Shown here piece after piece: positions 47,658 through 59,754 of a stretch of DNA of 64,000 nucleotides. The position numbers were made by a program, and so were the translations under genes. The notes under the pieces were generated by a model. That model did no database searches. It was not told the origin of the DNA and was given only the letters and a program-made list of their open reading frames with translations. Numbering within the stretch: the first letter of the stretch is position 1; each line of letters begins with the position of its first letter. The stretch is from the NCBI GenBank assembly GCA_964017065.1, contig OZ024790.1, positions 10,428,403 through 10,492,402 on the forward strand, read 5' to 3'. Source of the stretch: Haliclona indistincta. Lineage: Eukaryota; Porifera; Demospongiae; Haplosclerida; Chalinidae.

Positions 47658-48833
47658 AAAGGAAGGGCTACGCAATCAATGGGAGAAGAAAGTAGCTATG
47701 CTAAAATTATTACCCTGGACGTGTATAGGCTTCGGAGGGTTAAGCGTTCAAGTCCCCAGTGTCGGTTGGTTGGTTTGTGTGTCGTTGAATAACACGGCTG
47801 TTTACAGTCTTACTGTTAAAAAAATGTCACAAACTAACGTCAAAATGTTAATGAGACTGAGTGAACATGTTCACACTGCTAGTCCTCGTTGACTCTCTAC
47901 TAGTCTCGTTGGCTTGTTGTCTCATTCATTTCTGGTCAGGCTAGCAAGTGTATGTTGCTAGTATCTACTGCCACTGTTTGCTGTCTTCTCATTGTAATAT
48001 TTACGCTAAAACCATTGTTAAAGATAATTATGGTACTTGTTTGAGTTGTAGAAGACCACGCTTTAGCGATGTTTTATAAACACTAAACTATTGCTTGTAC
48101 TCGGTGAGCATTGCCTATGTACAGTACATTATAAGAAGTTATTTAGGCACAACCTGCCATAATAAGTCGAAAGTAGGCGATAGAAGGCTCAAAGTCACAG
48201 GTAGCTTTATCTTGGTACGAAGGTTTTTATTCGTTTCATTGTTAAATGACTAATGACTCTAACCTTTCTTTCTTCTAGCATCATTTTCTAGCACAGATTT
48301 ATTGACCAATCAGATTCATTAGAGCATAGGCTCTTTTCGCTGTAGAGTCCATTTGTGAACAGATAAACCACAATTTGCTTAGTGAAAGTGTATTCATAAC
48401 AAGCCATAAAATTGATATTAAAAGAACATGTGATGTGAGGCTTGTACAGAAAGCCACTAGCAGACACAAAAGCGATGGCCGAAGGACGGTAGGAGACAAG
48501 GCAGAGTACCAGCAAGGTTTAAAAATACGTGGAAACTCCTAAACTAGTCTGTGTTTTCGCATCGCTGAAGTGTGGCTGTCTTCTTCACAAAACATTTGTG
48601 CAGCGTCGAAAATTCCTTGTTGGATAGCAACAGTTGCTATAACTCTAAGCCGGCTACCTCGGCCAACGGGATCTACGCAGTATAGAAACCATTGCGTCGC
48701 CATAAAACCCTCGCGCTTGGGTTCTATATGGCTTCCTCTTGGGTTTCTGTACTGCTTAGATCCCTTGACCTCGGTCTCTAACCTATACTAAGTTTTGACA
48801 TGCACAATGATTGTAATTTTTGACTTTGTTCAG
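47658..48833. other. Gene C intron; small foldback at 48640-48780
   Basis: No exon recognised. The segment 48250-48290 (TTCTAGCATCATTTTCTAGCACAG) resembles the sequence just before gene A's first micro-exon at 22220. The foldback pairs GGATCTACGCAGTATAGAAA with TTTCTGTACTGCTTAGATCC. Confidence 0.45.
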
Positions 48834-49200
48834 AGAGTGAGTTGATGAAATTATTTGAGTTTGAATTATTATCTCTACTGTTCATCTTTTCACGTTGTCT
48901 GTGATAATATTTCAGTTGGTAAGAGCAACCATCAAACCACTCTCTCAATAGAATTATGTTGCACATTTTCTCTCTCTGTAGATGGTAAGCTATAACAATA
49001 ATAATATTGTGCTTATGTCACATTGCACTCAATTTCCTTTTGTCTCCACTTCAGTCGGTGAGTTACAAAAAATAATTTATTAGAATAAATCTTGTTATTC
49101 AATCTTGTCTCTTGTTTAGGAAGTAAGTTACATGATGTACATGTACTTGATTATGAATATTTCTCTTCAATCTCGTTATCAACTTTTATTAGGAACCAGT
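48834..49200 (+). other. First micro-exons of gene C
   Basis: Six candidate micro-exons between consensus splice sites: AGA (48834), TTG, ATG, TCG, GAA and GAACCA (6 nt, near 49193). They align one for one with gene A's 22280-22621 series (AGA, TCG, CTG, CCGCCG, GGA, CAACCA). The introns between are recognisably paralogous but diverged. No stop codon. Confidence 0.6.
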
Positions 49201-50049
49201 GAGTTGCACGAAAATCTTGTGTCACCTAATCCTATATTTAGCACATAAGTTACCATACCACAACAAATTTTTCCTGTGTAATTTTTTTTTGGTGACCTTG
49301 ACATATTTGATTACACAATTTTGTACAAAGACTATTTTTCTGGTCCATAAATTGACACACTCGAAGTACACATGATGTTCAACAGTAGACTTCCAGCAAT
49401 CTAGGCAGTCGTCTATTTTGTATGCCATTTTCACAGTTAACCCTAGTTAACCCTTTACACGCGGAGGGTGGCTATTGATGCCAGGCAAGTTTAATGAAGA
49501 AGTGGGCATCAAAGTTCGAAGATTGTTTTCACCAATAAGTGAAATATGGCAGGTGGGATGGGAGGTAGGCCCACAACCACAGCTGCATGGAAGCTGTACC
49601 TAGCAGAGTGATGGCTTGTAACCTTGCACTGCTTGGTCTCCTAAGCCCTCTTGACATGAAAAGCAGCCAAATACACATTAACTTTGTCTTATGCCAAGAA
49701 GCAGAGTTTTATGCCTTGAAGGGTGGAGCCATGAGACATGCAATAGTTTTTGTCATTCTGTACACGGGCAGAACTCCGTGTTGGCTAAACATTGATTTGC
49801 TCAGAATTGAGTTGATGGACTTTTGGTTTCGAAGCTACATTACCTTGAATGGCGTTGCTGACAATCTGAAGACAAAACTGTCTTAAAGTAGTAACATAGC
49901 AAGTGCAGAGAAATCTATTGTGCGATCATAAAACTTCAAGCTTACTTGAGTGCATGGCACATTATAGACAGCTCAATTGAATATTCCACATGGTCAGCAC
50001 TGCTGGGGTTCTGATTGCATAGCTCCAACCACTGTATAGCTAAAAAGTT
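49201..50049. other. Inserted sequence, unclassified
   Basis: No supported gene. A 70-codon minus-strand frame (49434-49222) with CLDCW...C and a 99-codon plus-strand frame (49587-49886) have no motif I recognise and may be element debris. The sequence GTTAACCCTAGTTAACCC at 49436 hints at another TTAA-type element end. Confidence 0.3.
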
Positions 50050-50597
50050 TTAATAAAAAAAACTTAAAAGTGTAGGGATGACGCTTGCAAAAGTAAAGGA
50101 ACAAGATAGGATGATGCTTGCAAAAGTAAAGGAACAAGATGGGATGATGCTTGCAAAAGTAAAGGAACAAGATGGGATGATGCTGGCAAAAGTAAAGGAA
50201 CAAGATGGGATGATGCTTGCAAATGTAAAAGTCCCAAGTATCCCTACATCAGCGGCTTGAAGGAGGACGCAGTCCGATGAAGTAGTTGACAGTTGTAAAT
50301 AACTAGAGTCTGTGTTTTTGGAGAACGCAGTTGACAGTTGTAAATATGCTGCAGGTAGCTGTGTTTGGAGGACGCAGTCCAATGAAGTAATTGACGGTAC
50401 GGTTGTAAAGGTATAGGAAGAGGATTCCGCATTTGTCAGTTGCAGCACGTCTCAGCAAGCCGCTGGTGTAGGGATACTTGGGACTTTTACATTTGCAAGC
50501 ATCATCCCATCTTGTTCCTTTACTTTTGCCAGCATCATCCCATCTTGTTCCTTTACTTTTGCAAGCATCATCCCTACACTTTTAAGTTTTTTTATTA
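50050..50597. mobile_element. Foldback element with tandem sub-repeats
   Basis: Arms are inverted and built of about 31-bp tandem units (AAAGTAAAGGAACAAGATGG): about five units on the left (50080-50235) and about three on the right (50485-50580), with outer ends ACTTAAAAGTGTAGGGATGA and its inverse. The inner boundary CCTACATCAGCGGC resembles that of the R2 foldback (CCTACATCAGTGGC). Confidence 0.8.
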
Positions 50598-50965
50598 AAT
50601 TCTTTACTTGTTCCGGTTACTTTTTTGATCACTATCAGTTTAAATTTATTAGCTGTATTCTATGCTAGCTTTTGTTTCATTTTTACAACTCTGTGAGCAG
50701 CAGGTACTAGTATAGTAGATCAGAAGATGCATAGCCTCTAGACAGAGAGTCAAGGAACATGGAATGTTATTATCGGCAATCACAAGAATAATGAAAAGGT
50801 TTAAATAGTTAGAGAGGTCAAGAATATGAGTTGACAACATGATATTTCTTAACAATGTAATGGATGAAGAAAAGACTAACACTAACAACTTAGTGGAACA
50901 CTGTGATGATCATGGATTGGCTGGAAGCCTAGTCCGTAGACTATACTGAGTCCCATATAGGCTTA

Positions 50966-51612
50966 ATGCGCCTATCAATGTCACGCCCCACCCCCCCAGT
51001 ACGGGACAGGGTTGGGGTTATACGGGATTTTAAACCATAGTATGAATAATTCTCTTTGATGTAACGACCGTTAATGAGGGCTATAAATCGTGTACAGCCC
51101 GCACGCTTTTCAAGATGGCCGCCGCGTTCGAGAATCCACAAACAAACGGCGCTCGGGCTGCCCTGCGGTCTTCCTGCGACGCAAGGTAGCCAGCTAGACG
51201 TTAGGCAAGCAGCGCACTATGGTTTAAAGTAGTTATATACCTCACAGTCAGTGTTTAAGCATTTAAAGCCCTTGGGCTACGCCCGCGGGCTTTAAATCGC
51301 TTAAACACCTCCTGATCGGTATATAACTACTATATACAACGCAATTTTGCCCGAGGGTCGGGCATTTGACCAACTCCGGTTACGCTTGGATTTCATGATA
51401 TACGTGTAGCTGAGTCATTCTTCTATAATGTAAGGTCAAATCCCGTACATAGGATAGGGGCAGGGTGGGATATAGACGGGATTAGTAGGGGATTTGCATC
51501 GCCAACTTTGCCCCACCCTGGGGCTTTTGACTTCCTGTTTGTGCAAATCCCCTATAATCCCCTACTTGCCCCATACTGGGGGGGGTGGGGCGTGACATTG
51601 ATAGGCACATAA
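50966..51612. mobile_element. TIR element with a nested compound element
   Basis: TIRs: GCCTATCAATGTCACGCCCC at about 50970 and the inverse GGGGCGTGACATTGATAGGC at about 51587-51606, both next to C/G runs. Inside, 51032-51345 is a second element found again, reversed, at 55155-55462: a TAAACCATAGT...ACTATGGTTTA MITE followed by an AGTAGTTATATACC hairpin with centre GGGCTACGCCCGCGGGC. Confidence 0.75.
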
Positions 51613-51984
51613 TTGCATGTTGCCTATCACGATCACAGAGGATTCTAGCTCTTTACATTGACCAATGTCCAGTTGTCAACAGCACAGGGGTCCTATGGGT
51701 ACAGCTTACGCCGGGTAGTGTAAGAAACTTTCTATCCTAGCTAGGCTCAGTAGATCGGGTGCCAGCATCACCGTCGTCGTCCAGTCATGCCTGCCATGGG
51801 TCATGATGTCAGCATAGACAAATTAGTGTTACCCAGGGTATAGTATACTGCTTTAACCAAATGTTCATACCTCTAGGCTCTAGCTTTCTCGCTGAAGCGC
51901 CCAGAGCAGAGAGAAAGCGAGAACGGAGCTCACTGATGTGGGCGGAGTCAATGATCAGCAGCGCTGCAGCGACAAGAGGGTTAA

Positions 51985-52911
51985 TTAACCTTTTAGTTGC
52001 TAAATTATTTCGTCACAAATTTGACTTGCTCTAAACTGGCAGTTTGTTTTGCAATTTTCTGCAACATGCAGTATGCTAGCTACAGTACCGCTCACGAGTA
52101 AGTGGACCAACACCCGTGGGAGACTCGCAGGCAACCCGGGGGTAATTTTGTCTTGCCCGCGGAACCGTGTATCATTAACAGCGGGTAGATGCGAATACAG
52201 AGTGCATCACGCACTGGTGCGGATACGTGCGAGCACTGTATATGCTCGCGAAAGTCACACAACGACAACGTGAGTCTGCCTAGCTATCCAGTGGGTCGCG
52301 AGTGCATGCAAGGCTGCATGAGGGCCGCGGGTTAGTGTGGTGCGGGCAGCGGGTACACGTTCACGGACCCGCGGGCACCCCCGAGTTACGCGCGGTTAGC
52401 CCGCGGGTTTGAGTACACTTACTCGTGAGCGGTACTGTATTCCAAACTAGCACTGTTTTTTCCTGACATGTCAAATTTACGACCATGTACTAAACTCCAA
52501 GCTGGCCACTCCCACTTCGGAACTGAAGCCACTTAATTGTTGCGGCCTCGTCATTTTTCATTTCATTTTGGTCTCGTTTAGCCCTGGTAACTGATACAAA
52601 AACCTGGTGGTGTCCAGGTGTGCAAACAGCACAGTTTAGACCATATTCTATGCCAAAGTATGCATTTCCGGGCATCCTGAAGCCCCAAAAATGCCGAAAG
52701 CGGCGAGGGGTTCTGCCCCTCCTTTAAAAATCCCCCCATTCTATAATGGTGTAGTGGGGAGGGCGCGACGAAAAGCAGTGGGTTTTTTCAGGTAATTTGC
52801 AATTAAACTTGATTCGACCTTTCTAGAGCACTTTTCACACTACTTATGACGTCTAGAGTAGGTGGAGTCAATTATGATGCCTTAAGGCATCAATAGGGCA
52901 TAAAGGATTAA
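51985..52911 (+). mobile_element. piggyBac-like MITE, copy 3, with nested MITE
   Basis: Same family as 3591-4199, starting TTAACCTTTTAGTTGC and ending TAAAGGATTAA. It is interrupted at 52083 by the Tc1-like MITE. Comparing with copy 1 (GCTAGCTGTTCC at about 3682) shows the empty site directly. Confidence 0.8.
52083..52437. mobile_element. Tc1/mariner-like MITE, copy 2 (355 bp)
   Basis: Ends CAGTACCGCTCACGAGTAAG and the inverse, flanked by TA (52081-52082, 52438-52439). Differs from 18789-19143 at only a few positions by eye, so both are young. The host sequence around it is a known dispersed repeat, giving a before/after comparison. Confidence 0.9.
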
Positions 52912-53046
52912 TGGAGTCGCTCTAACAGTCTAAAACGGTCCAAAAACCCTGTTTTTCAAGGACGTTCGTCATCTTCGTTTTCTTCTTTCTTTGCTTCTGG
53001 TAGTGTTTGATGCCTATCTAAGAAGTAAGTGCACTACCCCAGATAT

Positions 53047-53291
53047 TAGGGAGGCACGGTAGTGACTCCCTATGTAGGGATGAACGAGAAAACAAGATGG
53101 CGGCTACATACAATGTATTAGCGTTAAAACGCTGATATTTTGCCTGGTGATGAATTTTATACGTCCATAGACACTTAGATCAGCTATCTGGCGTTGCCCC
53201 ATCTTATAGTAGCAAGGAGATTGCTCGAAATTGTTACTAAAGTGACGAACCTGGAAACGGTGAAAATCGACGTTCGTCATCTTCGTTTTCT

Positions 53292-53332
<41 letters not shown>

Positions 53333-54125
53333 AGCGCGTCTAGTGCCTTTACGCGAGCAGTGCTGAGACCAAAACACCCACGAACAGTCGTGAAATTCTC
53401 CTGGCATGTGCCTTTTGAACTTTGTTTTTAGCGTAACGGCGATATAAATTCAGCGATTCTCGATCGTGATCCATTGTCAGCTTAGTGTTAGTCGCCATTA
53501 TTGTGATTGCGCAATACGCACGTGAACAAGCAGTGGCTAGCGCACGTGACCAAACAGCTAGAGTATTGCCGCGCCGTATGGATCAATATCACGGAGAACA
53601 CATACCCGGCATTTGTCTAGAGTCTTCGAAGAACGGTAAGCTCGAGTAGGATCGCCATTCTGCGCTTGCCAGATAATTATAACCGCCATATAGGTCTACA
53701 AACAAGGGTGGGCGGGGCTCGTATGCAATGCAATGCATGCATGCGTAGGCGACTAGGCAGAGCTGCATGATAAAAATTATGTCAATTTTAGCTACAAGTT
53801 TAAGAAAAGCCATCAGCAAAAGCAATACTAAACTAATGGTGGAAACAAAGACTTCTCAGTACATGCATGATATTGAAGTGCACTTCACTGAAAAAGAAAA
53901 AAGGACACAAACAATTCAATGAATGTCAGGAGTCAGTCAACAGTAACTAGCTGAACTAGCTATAGTCAGGCCACAGCAGGCACTGATGTAGGGATATGGT
54001 CTGTTAGCAAGTCAATCGTGTTAACATTCCATGGTTGTTCCTTGTTGGTTTACATTGTGGACCAGTAGTAGATTTCTTCATCACTACATCCTTTTGATTT
54101 CGATAGAAATCTTTTTAAATTTCTT
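53047..54125 (+). mobile_element. Composite repeat R2, copy 4
   Basis: Starts TTAGGGAGGCACGGTAGTGA, has the GATGGCGGC block and TTTC microsatellite (53288-53330). It retains only the right part of the terminal foldback (about 53970-54118); the left foldback arm is deleted. Confidence 0.75.
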
Positions 54126-54962
54126 TAATTATGTGTTCACTATCACTTGTTACTTAGATGCTTCAGTGATATGCTGCAAGCTGGGAAAACAATGCATTTT
54201 ACATGGCAATGCAACACTGGCGGAACAGTATTGCCAATACATTGTAAAATGTATCATGTGGCCTGCTGGCAAACAGAATTATCCAAGCTACAGGAGATAA
54301 TATTGAGCACATAATACACTGACACAATTGCTTAATTGCATAGACTGTAACTACATCTCTATGCATGTAAGAAACAAACTTACATAGTGTGCATGTTTAC
54401 TGTGTACTTAACATTACTCTTCGATCTTGTCATGTGTTGTCAATGTGATGTTGTCCATTTCAGGTAGTGAGTAACATAAAAGAGCTTGATTATTGTGTGT
54501 CTGACTATTTTCTATATTCGACTATTTCACCATTTCAGCCAGTGAGTTACATAAGTACATAGTTATTGTGTGTTTGACTATTTTCTCTTCAATCTTGTCT
54601 CCATTTCAGTATGTGAGTTACATAGAGTGCTTGATTATTATGTGTTTGACTATTGTCTCTTCAATCTTGTCACCATTTTAGAGAGTGAGTTACTTAAAGT
54701 ACATGATTATTGTGTGTTTGACTATTTTCTCTTCAATCTTGTCACCATTTCAGGATGTGAGTTACATAAGTACATAGTTATTGTGTGTTTGACTATTTTC
54801 TCTTCAATCTTGTCTCCATTTCAGTATGTGAGTTACATAGAGTGCTTGATTATTATGTGTTTGACTATTTTTTTCAATCTTGCCACCATTAATTTTCAGC
54901 CGGTGAGTTAAGTTGATTATTGTGTGTGTTTGACTATTTTCTCTTCAATTTTGTCACCATTT

Positions 54963-55728
54963 GTGACCGTGTCTAGGAAATCACGCAAAATTCAAAAATT
55001 GAGTTATTGGTACCATTAGATTCTCCTATCCTTTGCGTGTACAGCAGTTCTTGAAGTGTCCAGATCGTGCATTCCGTCGCTAAGATATAATGCCAAACGC
55101 GAGCGCTATTGGGTAAGTATTGTATTGAGAAAATTCAATTTTTAGTTCGAAAATTAAATAGTAGTTATATACCGATCAGGAGGTGTTTAAGCGATTTAAA
55201 GACCGCGGGCGTAGCCCAAGGGCTTTAAATGCTTAAACACCGACTGTGAGGTATATAACTACTTTAAACCATAGTGCGCTGCTTGCCTAACGTCTAGCAG
55301 GCTACCTTGCGTCGCAGGAAGACCATAGGGCAGCCCGAGCGCCGTTTGTTTGTGGATTCTCGAACGCGGCGGCCATCTTGAAACGCGTGCGGGCTGTACA
55401 CGATTTATAGCCCTCATTAACGTTCGTTACATCAAAGAGAATTATTCATACTATGGTTTAACTTCCGTATAATTATTCGCTCTAATATTCCGTATACGTC
55501 TTGGTATATGGGCGAACAGAAACTTGGTAGCAATAAACAAACGCTTCGTACAGAACAACTGGAGCGTTCTGGGACATGGGACTACCTCGAGAACATGCAG
55601 GAATGATGGAACTATCCTCCGGAGCTCATAACTTGATTTCCCACAAAATTCAGTCAAGCGTTCTAAAACGCTAATACCTCTGTTCGATAATTTGCACGAT
55701 TTGGTCGGTTTCCTAGACGCGGTCACAT
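54963..55728. mobile_element. TIR element inside a mini-intron of array II
   Basis: Ends GTGACCGTGTCTAGGAAATC and the inverse GGTTTCCTAGACGCGGTCAC, flanked by ATTT on both sides. It landed in the CACCATTTTAG acceptor region of one unit; the right copy of ATTTTAG still precedes the triplet ATA. The compound element 55155-55462 is nested within it. Confidence 0.8.
55155..55462. mobile_element. Compound MITE plus GC-centre hairpin (reversed copy)
   Basis: Reversed relative of 51032-51345. The hairpin AGTAGTTATATACCGATCAG ... GGTATATAACTACT has centre GACCGCGGGCGTAGCCCAAG. It is joined to a MITE with TAAACCATAGTGCGC ... ATACTATGGTTTA ends containing GCGGCGGCCATCTTGAA. Confidence 0.8.
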
Positions 55729-58700
55729 TTTAGATAGTGAGTTACATAAAAGGGGTTGATTATTGTGTGTTTGACTATTGTCTCTTCAATCTTGCCATCA
55801 TTTCAGGTGGTGAGTTACTTAAAGTGCATGATTATAATTTTTTTTAATCTTGCAACCATTACAGCCGGTGAGATAAGTAAAGTACATAATTATTGTGTTT
55901 TTCACTATTTTCTCCTCAATCTTGTCACCATTTTAGAGAGTGAGTTAAGTGCATGATTATTGTGTATTTGACTATTTTCTCTTCAATCTTGTCACCATTT
56001 CAGAGAGTGAGTTACATGATTGTGTGTATTTGACTTTATTCTCTTTAATCTTGTCACCATTACAGTCAGTGAGTTACGAAAAGTTCTTGATTATTGTGTG
56101 TTTGACTTTTTTCTTTTCAATCTTGTCACCATTTCAGGATGTGAGTTACATAAAGTGCTGATTATTGTGTTTGACTATTTTCTCTTCAATCGTGTCACCA
56201 TTATTAATTTTTAGCCGGTGAGTAGCATTAAGCGCATTATTATTGTGTGTTTAACTTTTTTCTTTAATTTTGTCACCATTTTAGCCGGTGAGATACATAA
56301 AGTGCATGATTATTATATGTTTGACTATTTTCTCTTCAATCTTGTCACCATTTCAGGTGGTGAGTTACATAAAGTACACAATTATTGTGTGTTTGACTTT
56401 TTTCTTTTCAATCTTGTCACCCTTTCAGGAGGTGAGTTACACAAAGTGCATGATTATTGTGTGTTTGACTATTTTTTCTTTTCAATCTTGTCACCATTTC
56501 AGTCAGTGAGTTACATAACTTGCATGAGTATTGTGTGTTTGACTGTTTTCTCTTTAATCTTGTCACCATTTTAGAGAGTGAGTTACATAAAGTTCATGAT
56601 TATTGTGTGTTTGACTGTTGTCTTTTCAATCTTGTCACCATTTTAGAGAGTGAGTTACTTAAAGTGCATGATTATTGTGTGTTTAACTATTTTTTTCAAT
56701 CTTACCACCATTTCAGCCAGTGAGTTAACTAAAGTACATGATTATTGTGTGTTTGACTATTTTCTTTTCAATCTTGTCACCATTTCAGGATGTGAGTTAC
56801 ATAAGTACATGATTATTGTGTTTGACTATTTTCTTCATAATCTTGTCACCATTTCAGGATGTGAGTTACATAAAGTGCTGATTATTGTGTTTGACTATTT
56901 TCTTCATAATCTTGTCCCAATTTCAGTATGTGAGTTACATAAAGTGCAAGATTATTGTGTGTTTGACCATTTTCTCTTCAATCATGTCACCATTATTAAT
57001 TTTTAGCCGGTGAGTAGCATTAAGCGCATTATTTTTGTGTGTTTAACTTTTTTCTTTAATTTTGTCACCATTTTAGCCGGTGAGATACATAAAGTGCATG
57101 ATTATTGTGTGTTTGACTATTCTCTCTTCAATTTTGTCACCATTTCAGCCGGTGAGTTACATAAAGTGCATGATTATTATATGTTTGACTATTCTCTCTT
57201 CAATTTTGTCACCATTTCAGCCGGTGAGTTACATAAAGTGCATGATTATTATATGTTTGACTATCCTCTCTTCAATTTTGTCACCATTTCAGCCGGTGAG
57301 TTACATAAAGTGCATGATTATTTTGTGTTTGACTATTCTCTCTTCAATTTTGTCACCCGGCATTATTTTTAGCCTGTGAGTTACATAAAGTGCATGATTT
57401 TTATATGTTTGACTATTTTCTCTTCAATCTTGTCACCATTTCAGGTGGTGAGTTACTTAAAGTCCATGATTATTGTGTGTTTGACTATTATCTCTTCAAT
57501 CGTGTCACCATTTTAGATGGTGAGTTACATAAAGTACACGATTATTGTGTGTTTGACTATTTTCTCTTTAATCTTGTCTCCATTTAAGTTTGTGAGTTAC
57601 ATAAACTCATTATTATTATTTTATGTTTGACTGTTTTCTCTTCAATCTTGTCACCATTTCAGGAGGTCAGTTACCTAAAGTACTTGATTAGTGTGTGTTT
57701 GACTATTGTCTTTTCAATCTTGTCACCATTTCAGCCGGTGAGTTAAGTAAAGTACATGATTATTGTGTGTTTGACTATTTTCTCTTCAATCTTGGTACTG
57801 TTAATTTTTTAGATAGTGAGTTACATTAAGTACGCGATTATTGTGTGTTTGAGTCTTTTCTCTTCAATCTTGTCACCATTTCAGACAGTGAGTTACTTAA
57901 AGTGCATGGTTATTGTGTGTTTAACTATTTTTTTCAATCTTGCCACCATTTCAGGATGTGAGTTACATAAGTGCATGATTATTGTGTTTGACTATTTTCT
58001 TAATAATCTTGTCCCAATTTCAGTATGTGAGTTACATAAAGTGCAAGATTATTGTGTGTTTGACCATTTTCTCTTCAATCATGTCACCATTATTAATTTT
58101 TAGCCGGTGAGTGACATTAAGCGCATTATTATTGTGTGTTTAACTTTTTTTTAATTTTGTCACCATTTTAGCCGGTGAGATACATAAAGTGCATGATTAT
58201 TGTGTGTTTAACTATTAATTTTTTCTCTTCAATCTTGTCACCATTTCAGTCAGTGAGTTACATAAAGTACACGATTATTGTGTGTTTGACTATTTTCTCT
58301 TTAATCTTGTCACCATTTTAGAGAGTGAGTTACTTAAAGTGCATGTTTATTGTGTGTTTGACTATTGTCTCTTCAATCTTGTCACCATTTTAGATAGTGA
58401 GTTACTTAAAGTACATGATTATTGTGTTTGACTATTTTACTATTCAATCTTGTCACCATTTCAGCCGGTGAGTTACACAAAGTACTTGATTATTGTGTGT
58501 TTGATTTTTTTCTTTTCAATGTTGTCACTGTTAATTTTTTAGTTAGTGAGTTGCATTAAGTATGCGATTATTGTGTGTTTGACTGTTTTCTCTTCAATCT
58601 TGTCACCATTTCAGCTAGTGAGTTATAAAGTGCATGATTATTGTGTGTTTGACTATTCTCTCTTGTCACCATTTCAGAGAGTGTGTTGCATGAAATGCAT

Positions 58701-59754
58701 GATTATGGTGTTTGAAATTTTTTCTCTTTAATCTTGTCACAATTTTCAGGAGGTCAGTTACCCAAAGTACATGATTTGTGTGTGTTTGACATTTTCTCTT
58801 CTCTCTTGTCACCATTTCAGAGAGTGAGTTGCATAAAGTGCTTGATTATGGTGTTTAATATTTTTTCTCTTTAATCTCTTGTCACCATTTAAGCTGGTGA
58901 GTTATAAAAAGTACATGATTATTGTGTATTTGACGAGTCTTTCTTCAATATTATCACCATTTCAGCATGTGAGTTACATAGAGTACATGATTTTTGTGTT
59001 TAACTATTTTCTCTTTAATCTTGTCGCCATTTCAGGATGTGAGTTCCATGAAGTGCATAATTTGTGTTTGACTATTTTCTCTTGTAATCTTGTCAACATT
59101 TCAGCCAGTGAGTTTCAAAAAGTACGATTTTTTTAAAACTATTTTTTCTTTTATATTGTCTCCGTTTCAGGAGGTGAGTTTTATAAATTTCATTTTTAAT
59201 GTGTATTTGACTATTTCTCTTAATTTTGTCACCGTTTTAGGAGGTGAGTTACATAAAGTGCACGATTGTTGTCTGTTTGACTGTTTACTCTTTATTCAAT
59301 CTTATCACCATTTCAGCCGGTGAGTTTCAAAAAGTACTTGATAATTTTTTATCTTGTCACCATTTCAGTATGTGAGCTACATAAATTGCTTGATTTGTTT
59401 GTGTTTGACTGTTTTCTCTTTATTCAATCTTATCACCATTTCAGCCGGTGAGTTACATAAAGTGCTTGATTATTGTTTCTCTTTCATCTTGTCACCATTT
59501 CAGGTGGTGAGTTACATAAAGTGCATGATTATTGTGTGTTTGACTAGTTTCTCTTCAATCCTTATCACCATTTCAGTCAGTGAGTTACATAAAGTGCATG
59601 ATTATTGTGTGTTTGACTAGTTTCTTTTCAATCCTTATCACCATGTCAGATAGTGAGTTACATAGAGTGCATGATTATTGTGTGTTGGACTATTATCTCT
59701 TCAATCTTATCATCATTTCAGTCAGTGAGTTACATAAAGTGCTTTATTATTAAC

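Larger units (their letters stand above)
54464..59724 (+). other. Micro-exon array II of gene C (about 64 micro-exons)
   Basis: Same unit design as gene A's array, but nearly all donors are GTGAGT. Triplets before the insertion at 54963 are GTA CCA TAT AGA GAT TAT CCG; after it, 57 triplets run from ATA (about 55735) to TCA (59722). CCG is the commonest (about one in four), then AGA, GAT, GAG, TCA, GTG and TAT. In phase 0 they read VPYRDYP, then IVPRRSDPPVESRRPDDY, a run of prolines, PVMFEPITDY, RIPLLRERLHDPEEPYPV. No stop codon occurs. Acceptors are TTTCAG or TTTTAG, preceded by CTTGTCACCA. Larger blocks are repeated: the GAT-TAT-CCG-CCG series near 56870-57080 and again near 57950-58180. 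Confidence 0.62.

Noticed and set aside
52049..52273. 74-codon frame
   Set aside because: It runs from a piggyBac-like MITE into a nested Tc1-like MITE; chance opening.
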